A DNA stretch of 34,732 nt from Fimbriimonadaceae bacterium (GCA_025934835.1 JAICWL010000031.1:1-34732); one strand, 5' to 3'; shown: positions 15,357-22,732, numbered from the stretch's first letter. Numbers and translations: made by a program. Notes: generated by a model from the letters alone, not told the origin.

Positions 15357-15751
15357 CCGCTTTTAGGCGAATAGACGGTCAGGATCAGCGAGTTCTCCTC
15401 GGGCGTCACCAGTTCGCAGCCGGTGAGCCGCAAAGTGAACGGATCGAAGAGGAACGCCAGCCGAAACTCGCGCCCCGATTCCTCCGACCTCCGCCGCATC
15501 TCGTCGCTGGTCACGCCTCCGAGGGCGGTGGGTTGGAACTCCACAAGGTCTTCTCGGCGCCACCAAACGCCCTCTGTGGCCCCTTGGTGCATGAACGTGC
15601 CATCGTCGCGGATCTCGAGCGTCATGGAGGCGTTGCCCTTGAGGAGCGCGCTGCGCTCTTTGGGCGATAGCTCGCCCTCTCGCCCGGGACGAACCATTCG
15701 GCGGCCCAAGTATCGCCCTGCCAAGGGAACTTCCGAGGAATTCATATTCAC
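15353..15751 (-). CDS. Hypothetical protein, 132 aa
   Basis: I do not recognise a named family. The product is soluble, without signal peptide, and has the look of a small lipocalin-like or beta-barrel sensor: AGRYLGRRMV, then LEIRDDGTFMHQGATEGVWWRREDLVEF, FRLAFLFDPFTLRLTGCEL and NSLILTVYSP. The pattern of a G-x-W strand after a D-G-T-F turn resembles proteins whose domain reports a quantity of bound ligand, but that is only a structural impression. It reads on from the acyl-CoA synthetase gene (gap 85 bases) and could be its last cotranscribed member. ATG 15751 or 15745 could start it. Confidence 0.65.
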   Translation of the reverse strand: MNMNSSEVPLAGRYLGRRMVRPGREGELSPKERSALLKGNASMTLEIRDDGTFMHQGATEGVWWRREDLVEFQPTALGGVTSDEMRRRSEESGREFRLAFLFDPFTLRLTGCELVTPEENSLILTVYSPKSG

Positions 15752-15836
15752 AAGGCCGGCGTCGTCGGCCTCCGCCTTCAGTAAACCCCTACGACGGCTA
15801 CCTTACAGCAAGTTGGCCGAGCAGCAGCGATACGTC

Positions 15837-17561
15837 TTATTTCATCGAGGCGATCTTGTCCGCGTACCGCTCTTTTATTACTTTTCGCTTGACCTTTAGA
15901 GTCGGGGTGATCTCGCCTGCTTCGATGCTGAAGGGCCTGTCGAGCACCTCGAACTTCTTCACCCATTCGTAGCCTGCCAGCGTGCGATTTACCGCGTCGA
16001 TCTCGCGCTTGATGACGGCGCGGACTTCGGGCTTGCCGGCTATCGGCACGTCGGCTGCAATGCGGAGCTCCGCCCGAATGGCTTCTTCCGCCGGCACGAT
16101 CAGCGCGGCGCACGAATCGAGGCCGTCGCCGAGCACCACGGCCTCAGCGATGAACCTCGAGGCTTTGAGCTTGCTCTCGATGGGCAGGGGGGCCACGTTC
16201 TTGCCGTTCGCCAGCACGAGGATGTCCTTCTTTCGGTCGGTGATTTTCAGGTGGGCTCCCTCGAACTCGCCGATGTCCCCGGTGTGGAACCAACCTTCGC
16301 CGTCGATCGCTTCGGACGTTGCTTCGGGCAGGTTGTAGTAACCCCGCATCACGCCGGGCCCGCGGATCAGGATCTCGCCGTCGGGTGCGATCCTGACCTC
16401 CATGCCGTGCAAGGGCTCCCCGACCGTCCAGAACTTGTTTCGATCCGGGTGGTTGACTGAGCTGGCCGCGCACGTTTCGGTGAGGCCGTACCCTTGCAAG
16501 ATATCGATGCCCAGCGACTTGTAAAAGGCCGCCACGTGCGGGGGAAGGGCTGCTCCTCCCGAGACGAAGAACCTGAGCCGGCCGCCGAGTCGGGCGCGAA
16601 GCTTTTCGAGGGCGAGTGAATCGAACAGACCCGCCAAGGGCGCGAATTTTCCTGCCATCTTGGCCTCGTTCGCCTTACGCGCGATCTCGACGAGCTTGCG
16701 CTTCAGCGGGGACTGCTTTTGCAGCGCTCCTTCCATTTTGTCCATGGTCGCCTCGAGGAAGCGGGGCACGACCAACATGACCGTCGGCTTTACGCGAACC
16801 ATGTCGGCAGCCAGCGAGGCGAGGCTCTTGGCGTAGGCGATTCGGGCGCCGAGCGAGATCGGCAGAACGTGGCCCGCAAATCGCTCGAAGACGTGCGAGA
16901 GCGGCAGGAAGCTGAGGAACACGTCATCTGGGCCGACCGGCAGGCTAGCCAGGGCGCTGTGTGCAAGGAACGTGAACGCCCGGTGCGGGAGCATGGCGCC
17001 TTTAGGCTCCCCGGTGGTGCCGCTCGTGTAGATGATGGTGGCAAGGTCGTCCGGCATCGTGGAATCAATCTCGCGGCCCCATTCTTCGGCCGGCATCTCG
17101 GCGCCGAGCCTGGCTTCCAGCGATTCGGCTGCGCCACTCAGCAGCATCGCGTCCGGGAGCCCAGGGCCCTGCGCGCGCTTCAGCGTTTCTTCTGACCCGC
17201 AGAGACACAGCGAGGCGCCGCAATCACGCAGGATGAACTGCGCCTGGTCGGCGGTGAGCGTGGGATAGATCGGCACGGTGACGACGCCCAGGCACTGCGC
17301 GGCCCAGTCGACGGTCGCCCACATCGGCGAGTTCTCGGAGAAGATCGCGAGCCTGTCTCCTCGGGCCAAACCCAGATCGTGGAGCGCTTGGGCCACCTTG
17401 CGCACGCGCAGCACGAGGTCCCCGTAGGTGATCTCGACGTCGGTCTGCAGCGCGACCCGGTCGGGAAACCGCTGCGCGGTTCTTCGCAGCATGTCACCGA
17501 GGGAGCGCGCTTCGCCGCCGCCCGCCGACCGCTCCAACAACTCGCCCTTGGGTGATGACAT
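15837..17561 (-). CDS. Long-chain fatty-acid-CoA ligase (AMP-forming)
   Basis: A 574-residue ANL-superfamily enzyme activating fatty acids to acyl-CoA via an acyl-adenylate. The AMP/P-loop motif YTSGTTGEPKG is at 178-188; FLPLSHVFER, the GYGLTET adenine motif, and the hinge GWFHTGDIGEFEGAHLKITDRKK follow in order, with a C-terminal KxxR-type lid rich in Lys. This arrangement is that of FACS/FAA15-type long-chain ligases. It is probably peripheral to the inner membrane. Upstream of the ATG there is no clear Shine-Dalgarno, but TACGAT lies 5 bases before it. It could use fatty acids released by the exported lipase-like enzymes in the same window; that link is inference. Confidence 0.94.
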   Translation of the reverse strand: MSSPKGELLERSAGGGEARSLGDMLRRTAQRFPDRVALQTDVEITYGDLVLRVRKVAQALHDLGLARGDRLAIFSENSPMWATVDWAAQCLGVVTVPIYPTLTADQAQFILRDCGASLCLCGSEETLKRAQGPGLPDAMLLSGAAESLEARLGAEMPAEEWGREIDSTMPDDLATIIYTSGTTGEPKGAMLPHRAFTFLAHSALASLPVGPDDVFLSFLPLSHVFERFAGHVLPISLGARIAYAKSLASLAADMVRVKPTVMLVVPRFLEATMDKMEGALQKQSPLKRKLVEIARKANEAKMAGKFAPLAGLFDSLALEKLRARLGGRLRFFVSGGAALPPHVAAFYKSLGIDILQGYGLTETCAASSVNHPDRNKFWTVGEPLHGMEVRIAPDGEILIRGPGVMRGYYNLPEATSEAIDGEGWFHTGDIGEFEGAHLKITDRKKDILVLANGKNVAPLPIESKLKASRFIAEAVVLGDGLDSCAALIVPAEEAIRAELRIAADVPIAGKPEVRAVIKREIDAVNRTLAGYEWVKKFEVLDRPFSIEAGEITPTLKVKRKVIKERYADKIASMK

Positions 17562-17608
17562 CGCTATCGTATGGTACGTGAAGCAGGCGGCGCGGATTCA
17601 AGTCGGGA

Positions 17609-18019
17609 CTAAGGAAGGATCCGCTCGCGCTCCTCGAGGGACGGAATCGGGCAGGAATCCGCCTCAGCTGAGCTTCGATTCCGGTGCTTCGCTATAAAGT
17701 CGTAGACGCCGTCGCGAAGCTTCTTCGGAACGATCAGGAAAAGACCCAGCAGACTCCAGAAGCCGTTGAGCTTGGATGCCACGCGCAACGCGGCAGTCGA
17801 CTTATCGTGGATGCCCTTCTCGTCGACGAGGATCATCGACCACTCGCTTGGATCACCCTCGGGGACAAGGTGGGCGCGGTCGGCGGTCTCCCCTTGCAAA
17901 GGGGCGAAATAGAAAACGCGCCCGGTGTCGTGCTTCATCACAAACTGTACGGACTTGTTGCAGAAGCCGCACTCGCCGTCATAGAAAATGATCGGAGCCC
18001 CAGCCGGTTTCTCGCCCAC
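17609..18019 (-). CDS. DCC-family thiol-disulfide oxidoreductase (DUF393/YuxK-like)
   Basis: A 136-residue protein with the family hallmark at its N-terminus: IFYDGECGFCN, carrying Cys17 and Cys20 in a D-x-x-C-x-x-C motif, followed by VQFVMKHD and FAPLQGE. The rest matches DUF393 (DKSTAALRV, then a hydrophobic helix GFWSLLGLFLIVP). The family is thought to be thioredoxin-like; physiological substrates are not established. The GTG at 18019 has a GGAGGAG nine bases upstream. It sits between the Fe-S carrier gene and the acyl-CoA ligase on the same strand. Confidence 0.9.
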   Translation of the reverse strand: MGEKPAGAPIIFYDGECGFCNKSVQFVMKHDTGRVFYFAPLQGETADRAHLVPEGDPSEWSMILVDEKGIHDKSTAALRVASKLNGFWSLLGLFLIVPKKLRDGVYDFIAKHRNRSSAEADSCPIPSLEERERILP

Positions 18020-18023
18020 GGCG

Positions 18024-18143
18024 TTATGCTCCTCCCGCTTTGCGAACGAGGCGAAGATGCGCCGTTTCAGCCCTGGCGGGCAGGTTTTTGCCGGCGCGAA
18101 GATTCCAATGGCGGTGGCGCGCCACCTTGGGCTCCAGCGACAT
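18024..18143 (-). CDS. Possible small basic protein, 39 aa (46 aa from an earlier ATG)
   Basis: Between the Fe-S carrier and the DCC gene lies an open frame starting at ATG 18143 (AGGAG eight bases upstream) or ATG 18164/18161. It encodes an Arg/His/Lys-rich product (VARHRHWNLRAGKNLPARAE...). Its TAA ends four bases before the DCC GTG, and its last codons form the DCC ribosome binding site, an arrangement typical of a translated operon gene. Against it: two perfect hairpins lie inside the frame (18113-18126 and 18134-18151), so the stretch could equally be a structured intercistronic RNA. No known family. Confidence 0.35.
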   Translation of the reverse strand: MSLEPKVARHRHWNLRAGKNLPARAETAHLRLVRKAGGA

Positions 18144-18151
18144 CTCGCTGG
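18113..18151 (-). other. Two adjacent perfect hairpins in the iscA-DCC interval
   Basis: CCAGCGA (18134-18140) and TCGCTGG (18145-18151) form a 7-bp stem with a 4-base loop. Seven bases away GGTGGCGCGCCACC (18113-18126) is a perfect 14-base palindrome. They might be an mRNA processing or stability element within the operon, or chance structure in a GC-rich stretch. Confidence 0.4.
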
Positions 18152-18180
18152 CTCCTTCCATCATCACCGGACCCACCGGA

Positions 18181-18549
18181 TCAATGGTGGCCGCAGCTAC
18201 CACAGCCGGCGCCTTCAGAGCCCTCGGTCTTGAACGAGGAGCCGCAGCCGCAGGTCGACGTAGCGTTCGGATTCTCGATTTTGAATCCGCCGCCGAGCGT
18301 GTCGTCCACGTAGTCCACCGAGCTTCCGTTCATGTAGTTCAGGCTCAGGGCGTCGATATAGATTTTGATGCCGGACTGCTCGAAGACGTTGTCGTCTGCT
18401 TCGGGCTCGTTATCGTCGAGGGCCATGCCGTACGAGAGTCCCGAGCACCCTCCGCCGGCAACCCAGACGCGAAGCGCGGCGTTCTGCTTGTTCTGGCTGG
18501 TGATGAGATCCTGCAGCTCGGAAGCTGCCTTGTCGGTGAGTGTAATCAT
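18181..18549 (-). CDS. IscA/ErpA-type (HesB family) iron-sulfur cluster carrier
   Basis: A 122-residue A-type carrier. The three conserved cysteines are present: Cys35 in GGGCSGLSYGMAL, and Cys100 and Cys102 in TCGCGSSF. It accepts and delivers Fe-S clusters to apo-proteins in the cytoplasm; clients could include GlcF. The usual family ends soon after the CGCGxSF motif, but here a further tail contains Cys116, Cys119 and a terminal His-His (GCGSCGHH), which could bind another metal. It is probably the first gene of the minus-strand run towards the acyl-CoA ligase. A TAGAAT at 18577-18582 could be its -10 element. Confidence 0.93.
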   Translation of the reverse strand: MITLTDKAASELQDLITSQNKQNAALRVWVAGGGCSGLSYGMALDDNEPEADDNVFEQSGIKIYIDALSLNYMNGSSVDYVDDTLGGGFKIENPNATSTCGCGSSFKTEGSEGAGCGSCGHH

Positions 18550-18731
18550 TCGTTGGTCCCGAGGCGATCTGACTCAATTCTACGCTTGGCGGGGCATGGC
18601 CGTTTTGATGTGGCGCGCTCCACGATAAGTATTGTGGCGGTTTAGGCTAGTTCGGGCAGGGACTCGTCTCGTATTAATGCGAGGATTAAGCTGATCGACA
18701 TCGCGTATGCTTTTTTCTTGCAGAAATAGCC

Positions 18732-18737
18732 TACAAT
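18732..18737 (+). promoter_or_regulatory. Putative -10 element (TACAAT) of the tail-collar operon
   Basis: TACAAT lies 46 bases before the start of the PEP-CTERM gene, in an unusually AT-rich stretch for this window (T-run at 18711-18716). No good -35 at 16-18 bases was found; TTGCAG at 18718-18723 is too close. A ribosome binding site GAGGTG follows at the right distance from the ATG, giving a leader of about 40 bases. Confidence 0.4.
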
Positions 18738-18782
18738 GATTCCTCTTAAGCCATATTGGCAGGTACTCGAACGAGGTGTTAG

Positions 18783-19616
18783 ATGCATTGGAAGGGAAAG
18801 GGTGTCGTTGCAGCCTGCATTGTGTTGCCGCTCGCGGCGTCTGCGCAGATCGGCAACGGCGGATTCGAAGAATCGCCGATCTTTAATCATTGGGCCACCT
18901 ATGGAGATGCTCAGATTCTGGGCTCATCCATCGGTTCCGGTCCGACCGAGGGCGTGAGCCAGGCGCTTGTGGCCACGGCGACCGACGGTACGGTGAACGC
19001 CGACGTCGTTCCGGGCTCGGGTACCACAGAGGCCGACTTGGAAGCTGGGCTCGGATTGGCCTCGAGCTCGCTTTCGACTCTTGTAGGCGCTCCGATCGTT
19101 TTGGCCAGCGGCATTTCGCAGACTGTAACAGTTGCGGCAGGCGACAAAGTCGACTTCGATTGGGACTTCCTGACAAACCAGACCTTTAACGACGGAACTG
19201 CGGACTCCATCGCGCCGGACGCCCGCTGGAACGATTTTTCGTTCTTCAGCGTGTCTCCGACCGGGAATCCTGCTCAGGCGCAGATATTCATCCTCGCCGA
19301 CACGTTCTTCGGCTATGCAGTGGACCCAGGCTCGCCGAGCGGCTTCGACACGGGCTTCACAATCACGCCGGTGACCGATCCCTTCATCTCGGAGACCGGG
19401 TACCGAGCCTTCGAAGCGAGCGCCTCCGCCGGCGGATCGTTCGTTCTGGGCTTCGGAGTCGGGCACGTCGTCCAGGCCGGCGCTGCAGACGACGGAGTGA
19501 ACTCTGGACTTCTCGTGGACAACGTTCGGCTAGCGCCCGTGCCGGAGCCGGTTGGAGCTCTGACGCTCGGATTCGGCGTGCTGGCGACGACGCTGAGGCG
19601 GAGAATGACCCGATGA
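18783..19616 (+). CDS. PEP-CTERM sorting-domain protein, exported
   Basis: A 277-residue exported protein with an N-terminal signal (GVVAACIVLPLAASAQ), a beta-rich Gly/Ser/Asp body beginning IGNGGFEES (an N-terminal pattern common in PEP-CTERM proteins), and a C-terminal sorting signal: VPEP at 253-256, a hydrophobic segment (VGALTLGFGVLATTL) and an Arg cluster (RRRMTR). In known systems an exosortase (EpsH/XrtA type) cleaves such tails and hands the protein to the outer surface or exopolysaccharide; no exosortase is in this window. GAGGTG precedes the ATG by four bases. The stop overlaps the next gene's ATG (ATGA), making it the head of a seven-gene operon. Confidence 0.9.
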   Translation: MHWKGKGVVAACIVLPLAASAQIGNGGFEESPIFNHWATYGDAQILGSSIGSGPTEGVSQALVATATDGTVNADVVPGSGTTEADLEAGLGLASSSLSTLVGAPIVLASGISQTVTVAAGDKVDFDWDFLTNQTFNDGTADSIAPDARWNDFSFFSVSPTGNPAQAQIFILADTFFGYAVDPGSPSGFDTGFTITPVTDPFISETGYRAFEASASAGGSFVLGFGVGHVVQAGAADDGVNSGLLVDNVRLAPVPEPVGALTLGFGVLATTLRRRMTR

Positions 19617-19921
19617 GCCCTTCCCTTGCCGATCTCGGTCCCTCGTTTTTCGAGCCCGTGGTTGGAACGAGGCTCGAGCTTGTCGACGAGCCCAGCGGGC
19701 TGGTTGCGAGCGCCCTCGAGCTGAAATCCGTGGATCCGCTGCCAAGTACCGTTCAGGGGCGCGAGCAGCCTTTCTCGATTCTGTTGGAAGGGGACTGCGA
19801 CCCCAGGATTCCGCAGGGCACCTATTTGTTCCGGCACCCGGCGCTAGGAGATTTGCCGCTTTTCATCGTGCCGATTCGGGAGCGAAACGGCGTCCGCCAG
19901 TACGAGGCTATTTTCAATTAA
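19613..19921 (+). CDS. DUF6916-like small protein
   Basis: A 102-residue protein without signal peptide. FFEPVVGTRLELV, LELKSVDPLP, REQPFSILLEGD, IPQGTYLFRHPALGDLPLFIVPI and the ending RYEAIFN-like (QYEAIFN) match my memory of the DUF6916 family, small proteins that occur beside tail-collar (MdpB-type) genes. Function is unknown. It is fused by overlap to the PEP-CTERM gene upstream and is followed after 11 bases by the first tail-collar gene, so it very likely acts with them. Family assignment is from recall, not a search. Confidence 0.75.
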   Translation: MSPSLADLGPSFFEPVVGTRLELVDEPSGLVASALELKSVDPLPSTVQGREQPFSILLEGDCDPRIPQGTYLFRHPALGDLPLFIVPIRERNGVRQYEAIFN

Positions 19922-19932
19922 GTGGGTAACCG

Positions 19933-20442
19933 ATGGCACAACCATATGTAGGTGAAATCAGGCTCGTTGGGTTCAATTTCGAGCCCGTGGGTTGGTTATT
20001 TTGCGAAGGCCAGCTATTGCCGATCAGCGAGTTCGAAGTGCTCTTCAATCTCATCGGCACGACTTACGGCGGTGACGGGGAAAGCACGTTCGCTTTGCCG
20101 GACCTCCGGGGCCGAGTTCCCATTCACCAGGGCAGCGGCGTATTGATTGGTGAATTGGGAGGCGTCGAGGAAGTCGCGTTGACCGTCAACCAAATCCCGG
20201 CGCATAACCATCACATTCAAGTTGACGGATCGCCCGGCACTTCCTCGAACCCCGCTGGGAACGTACTAGCTTCCACCCCGCTTGCATTCGGCTACGCCTA
20301 CGGCCAGCCGACGAACCTGACGCCAATGGCTGACGGAACGGTCGCCAATGCCGGCGGCTCGCAGCCGCACGAAAATATGCAGCCCTTTTTGGTGATGAAC
20401 TACATCATCTCAGCCTTCGGAATCTTCCCGTCTCAAGGCTGA
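19933..20442 (+). CDS. Tail-collar (MdpB-type) protein, copy 1
   Basis: A 169-residue phage-tail-collar-domain protein of the microcystin-dependent-protein (MdpB) type. Signature strands: VGEIRLVGFNFEPVGWLFCEGQLLPIS, LFNLIGTTYGGDGESTFALPDLRGRVP spread over residues 5-65, then the PAHNHHIQ histidine cluster and a C-terminal PFLVMNYIISAFGIFP strand. The collar fold in phages forms trimeric receptor-facing fibre parts; here it stands in a cellular operon. It has no signal peptide. This copy keeps the canonical LPDLRGR and HNHH motifs, so it may be the least diverged. Confidence 0.9.
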   Translation: MAQPYVGEIRLVGFNFEPVGWLFCEGQLLPISEFEVLFNLIGTTYGGDGESTFALPDLRGRVPIHQGSGVLIGELGGVEEVALTVNQIPAHNHHIQVDGSPGTSSNPAGNVLASTPLAFGYAYGQPTNLTPMADGTVANAGGSQPHENMQPFLVMNYIISAFGIFPSQG

Positions 20443-20452
20443 AGGAAATACC

Positions 20453-20962
20453 ATGGCAGATCCATTCATCGGAGAAATCAGACCCGCCGGATTCAACTTC
20501 GCCCCGCGGGGCTGGGCGCTTTGCGAAGGCAGCCTGCTAAGCATCTCGCAGAACACGGCGCTCTTTTCGCTTCTCGGCACCACGTTCGGTGGCAACGGCA
20601 CTTCCAACTTCGCGCTGCCGAACCTTGCAGATTCCATCGCAATCGGCTTTGGACAGGGATCTGGGCTCACCCCTCGAGACATGGGTGAGACGGGCGGCAG
20701 CGCTTACGTGGCCCTACTCGATTCGGAGTTGCCCGCACACCACCACTCCGCGTCTGGGAGCACCGACGCCGCGACTACAACGAGCCCCGTGGGGGGCGCA
20801 CCCGCCGTTACCGTGCGGCCTTTCTACGGCGCTCCCGCCAACTCCCTCGGCTCGAACGCTTTCACCTCGACGGGAGGGGGAACAGTACACAACAATTTTA
20901 TGCCGACACTGGGCGTCACGTTCATCATCGCCCTCTCAGGCGTTTTCCCTCCTAGGAGCTAG
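20453..20962 (+). CDS. Tail-collar (MdpB-type) protein, copy 2
   Basis: The second paralogue, again exactly 169 residues. IGEIRPAGFNFAPRGWALCEG, LFSLLGTTFGGNG and the FALP strand are retained. The LPDLRGR segment has become LPNLADS, and the histidine cluster is AHHHS. The middle region is rich in Thr, Ser, Ala and Gly (STDAATTTSPVGG). The C-terminus GVTFIIALSGVFPPRS parallels the other copies. It begins 10 bases after copy 1 and ends 7 bases before copy 3. No signal peptide is present. Confidence 0.9.
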   Translation: MADPFIGEIRPAGFNFAPRGWALCEGSLLSISQNTALFSLLGTTFGGNGTSNFALPNLADSIAIGFGQGSGLTPRDMGETGGSAYVALLDSELPAHHHSASGSTDAATTTSPVGGAPAVTVRPFYGAPANSLGSNAFTSTGGGTVHNNFMPTLGVTFIIALSGVFPPRS

Positions 20963-20969
20963 GTGCAAC

Positions 20970-21479
20970 ATGGCAGAACCCTTTCTCGGTGAGATCAGGC
21001 TATTTTCATTCAACTTCGCGCCCAAGGGCTGGGCCATGTGCAACGGCCAACTTCTGGCCATCAACCAGAATCAAGCCTTGTTTTCGCTTCTGGGCACCAC
21101 CTTCGGCGGTGACGGGAGAGTGAATTTTGCACTTCCCAACGCCCAAGGCCGTTGTCTCGCTCATCCGGGCTTGGATTTTCTGCTCGGTGAGTCATTCGGC
21201 GCGCAATCGGTCACGCTTACCAGCGGAAACTTGCCAGCTCATACTCACGCTCTGATGGTGGCGACTGGAGCGAGTGGACACACGCCAGCGGGAAGTACGG
21301 TTGGCGTAGCCACCCTCAACCCACGCATGCAGACCCTGTACAGCTCGCCCGTAAGCGGCGAGGCCGCATCTCAGCTCATCGGCCAGACAGGCGGTGGCCA
21401 GGCGCACGAAAACAGCCAACCTTATCTCGTTTTGAACTACTGCATCGCCCTCCAGGGGATCTTCCCATCCAGGGATTAG
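20970..21479 (+). CDS. Tail-collar (MdpB-type) protein, copy 3
   Basis: The third 169-residue paralogue, starting at ATG 20970; the longer frame from 20589 lies within copy 2 and is a shadow. LGEIRLFSFNFAPKGWAMCNGQ, ALFSLLGTTFGGDG and FALPNAQGR are conserved, followed by AHTHA and a C-terminal PYLVLNYCIALQGIFPSRD. It resembles copy 2 in the N-terminal third (FNFAP, LFSLLGTTFGG) more than copy 1. The identical lengths indicate tandem duplication with selection on size, as expected if the three form a hetero-oligomer. Confidence 0.9.
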   Translation: MAEPFLGEIRLFSFNFAPKGWAMCNGQLLAINQNQALFSLLGTTFGGDGRVNFALPNAQGRCLAHPGLDFLLGESFGAQSVTLTSGNLPAHTHALMVATGASGHTPAGSTVGVATLNPRMQTLYSSPVSGEAASQLIGQTGGGQAHENSQPYLVLNYCIALQGIFPSRD

Positions 21480-21487
21480 GCTCAGCC

Positions 21488-22069
21488 ATGAAACCTTCGA
21501 ACAATCAAATCTGCAGGCGCGACGTTCTAGCCGGGGCAGCAACGGCGGTGGGCGCGAGCCTCCTAGGTGTCATGCCCTCGCTGGCTTCGGCGCAAAGAGC
21601 TTCCGGAATGACCGCCCAGGCGTACACGCTTCTCTATTGGTCCGGGACGGCTTTCGTCTTGGCCGACAGAATTAGGCCGGGTACGTTTCTGAACGACTTC
21701 GCTTCGGTTCGAATCGATGCGTTCGGCGTTTCACCGCGGGTGAGCAGCATCGACGTCCAGTTGCCCGGCGGGACGTTCGAGGCTTTCACGGCTCCGCCCA
21801 AAGGCCTGCGGTCCGCCTCGTTCAATGTGCCGATAGCGCATATGTCCGGACTGCCGCTGGTCGTCGGTGCCGGCTCCTCGAAGACCAGCCTGATGCTCAG
21901 CCTCGGCTCGTCCGCCGGATACAAGCTTGCGCCGGGCGTGTACATGCTCACCGATGCCGGTGTGTCCTGGGTCGGCTTATCGTATACGGGCTCGCCTGGA
22001 GCATCTGTCGTAGATTCTCACGGGATGGCGGTTTCGACGCCATACGTGCTCATTACGGTTCAGGGTTGA
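21488..22069 (+). CDS. Tat-exported protein of unknown function, 193 aa
   Basis: The N-terminus has a twin-arginine motif (CRRDVLAG, Arg10-Arg11) followed by a hydrophobic stretch (AATAVGASLLGVMPSLASA) and a probable cleavage after ASA. The mature part (about 160 residues) is beta-rich and glycine/serine-rich; I do not recognise a domain. Tat export implies folding or cofactor/complex assembly before crossing the inner membrane. It begins 8 bases after tail-collar copy 3 and its stop TGA shares a base with the next start (TGATG), so it belongs to the same operon. It may carry, cap or anchor the collar proteins; that is inference. Confidence 0.8.
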   Translation: MKPSNNQICRRDVLAGAATAVGASLLGVMPSLASAQRASGMTAQAYTLLYWSGTAFVLADRIRPGTFLNDFASVRIDAFGVSPRVSSIDVQLPGGTFEAFTAPPKGLRSASFNVPIAHMSGLPLVVGAGSSKTSLMLSLGSSAGYKLAPGVYMLTDAGVSWVGLSYTGSPGASVVDSHGMAVSTPYVLITVQG

Positions 22070-22575
22070 TGTCCGAATCGGGCTCGCTCGCTAACCCGAA
22101 AGTGCGGGCTCGGCGGGCGGAAGAGGCAGATGAGGACTTCATTCGCAGCGTGTTCTATGCGGCGCGCGCGCCCGAGTTCGAAGTAGCGGGGATATCGGGC
22201 GAACAACTCGACGTGCTTCTCGCTCAGCAGTACTCGGCGATGCGAGCGTACTACCGCGAGACCCTGCCGGGCACCGTGTACGAGATTCTGGAGCTCGGCG
22301 GCGAGGCCATCGGCTATGAGGCCACGCGGATCGGCGAAGAGATTCACCTCATCGATATCGCTTTGCTGCCCGAATTTCGAAACCGAGGCATCGGCACCGA
22401 GCGGCTTATGCGCTTGCAGAGCATGGGTAAGGAGTCCGTGCAGCCTGTCATCCTCTCTGTCGAGATTTTCAACCCGGCCAAGCGGCTGTATGAACGCCTG
22501 GGGTTCACCGTGACCGAGGAAGCGGGAATCTACGTGCGAATGCGCTGGCTCAGTGGAACAGCAGCGCCTCAATAA
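22069..22575 (+). CDS. GNAT-family N-acetyltransferase
   Basis: A 168-residue acetyltransferase starting at ATG 22069, which overlaps the upstream stop by one base. VRARRAEEADEDFIRSVFYAAR is the N-terminal GNAT strand-helix. The acetyl-CoA pyrophosphate loop is in LLPEFRNRGIGTERLM (the R-x-x-G-I-G motif A), and AKRLYERLGF is the C-terminal GNAT motif. It should transfer an acetyl group from acetyl-CoA to an amine in the cytoplasm. As last gene of the tail-collar operon, it may modify one of those proteins before export, for example an N-terminus or a lysine. A hairpin follows at 22654-22669. Confidence 0.9.
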   Translation: MSESGSLANPKVRARRAEEADEDFIRSVFYAARAPEFEVAGISGEQLDVLLAQQYSAMRAYYRETLPGTVYEILELGGEAIGYEATRIGEEIHLIDIALLPEFRNRGIGTERLMRLQSMGKESVQPVILSVEIFNPAKRLYERLGFTVTEEAGIYVRMRWLSGTAAPQ

Positions 22576-22653
22576 TTTCCACCAGCAACTCCCACAGCAG
22601 GTGCGTGAGCCGTCGGACGACAATGCTCGTGCGCGGGGACGAATGCGGGGCAG

Positions 22654-22669
22654 ACGAGCGATTGCTCGT
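22654..22669 (+). terminator. Candidate hairpin after the GNAT gene
   Basis: ACGAGC (22654-22659), loop GATT, GCTCGT (22664-22669), followed by GTTTGG. A weak intrinsic terminator candidate for the tail-collar operon, 79 bases after its last stop. Confidence 0.35.
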
Positions 22670-22682
22670 GTTTGGTCACCAT

Positions 22683-22717
22683 CCCCGTTTGGGCCGGCTG
22701 AATTCGGGCCCAAGGGG
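22683..22717. terminator. Large hairpin between convergent genes, likely bidirectional
   Basis: TTGGGCC (22689-22695) pairs with GGCCCAA (22707-22713), and flanking CCCC (22683-22686) with GGGG (22714-22717) past a 2-base bulge. It sits between the convergent GNAT gene and the minus-strand gene ending at 22733, where a two-way terminator is expected. T-tracts are poor on both sides. Confidence 0.45.
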
Positions 22718-22732
22718 CGGCGTGCCCCGGGA

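Noticed and set aside
18618..18633. Imperfect palindrome CACGATAAGTATTGTG as an operator between iscA and the PEP-CTERM gene
   Set aside because: Only 12 of 16 positions are symmetric and it matches no known regulator site; kept only as a note.
19933..21479. Prophage, suggested by three tail-collar genes
   Set aside because: No other virion, lysis, replication or integrase gene is near, and the genes sit in an operon with PEP-CTERM and GNAT genes. The integrase remnant is 12 kb away, beyond unrelated housekeeping-type operons.
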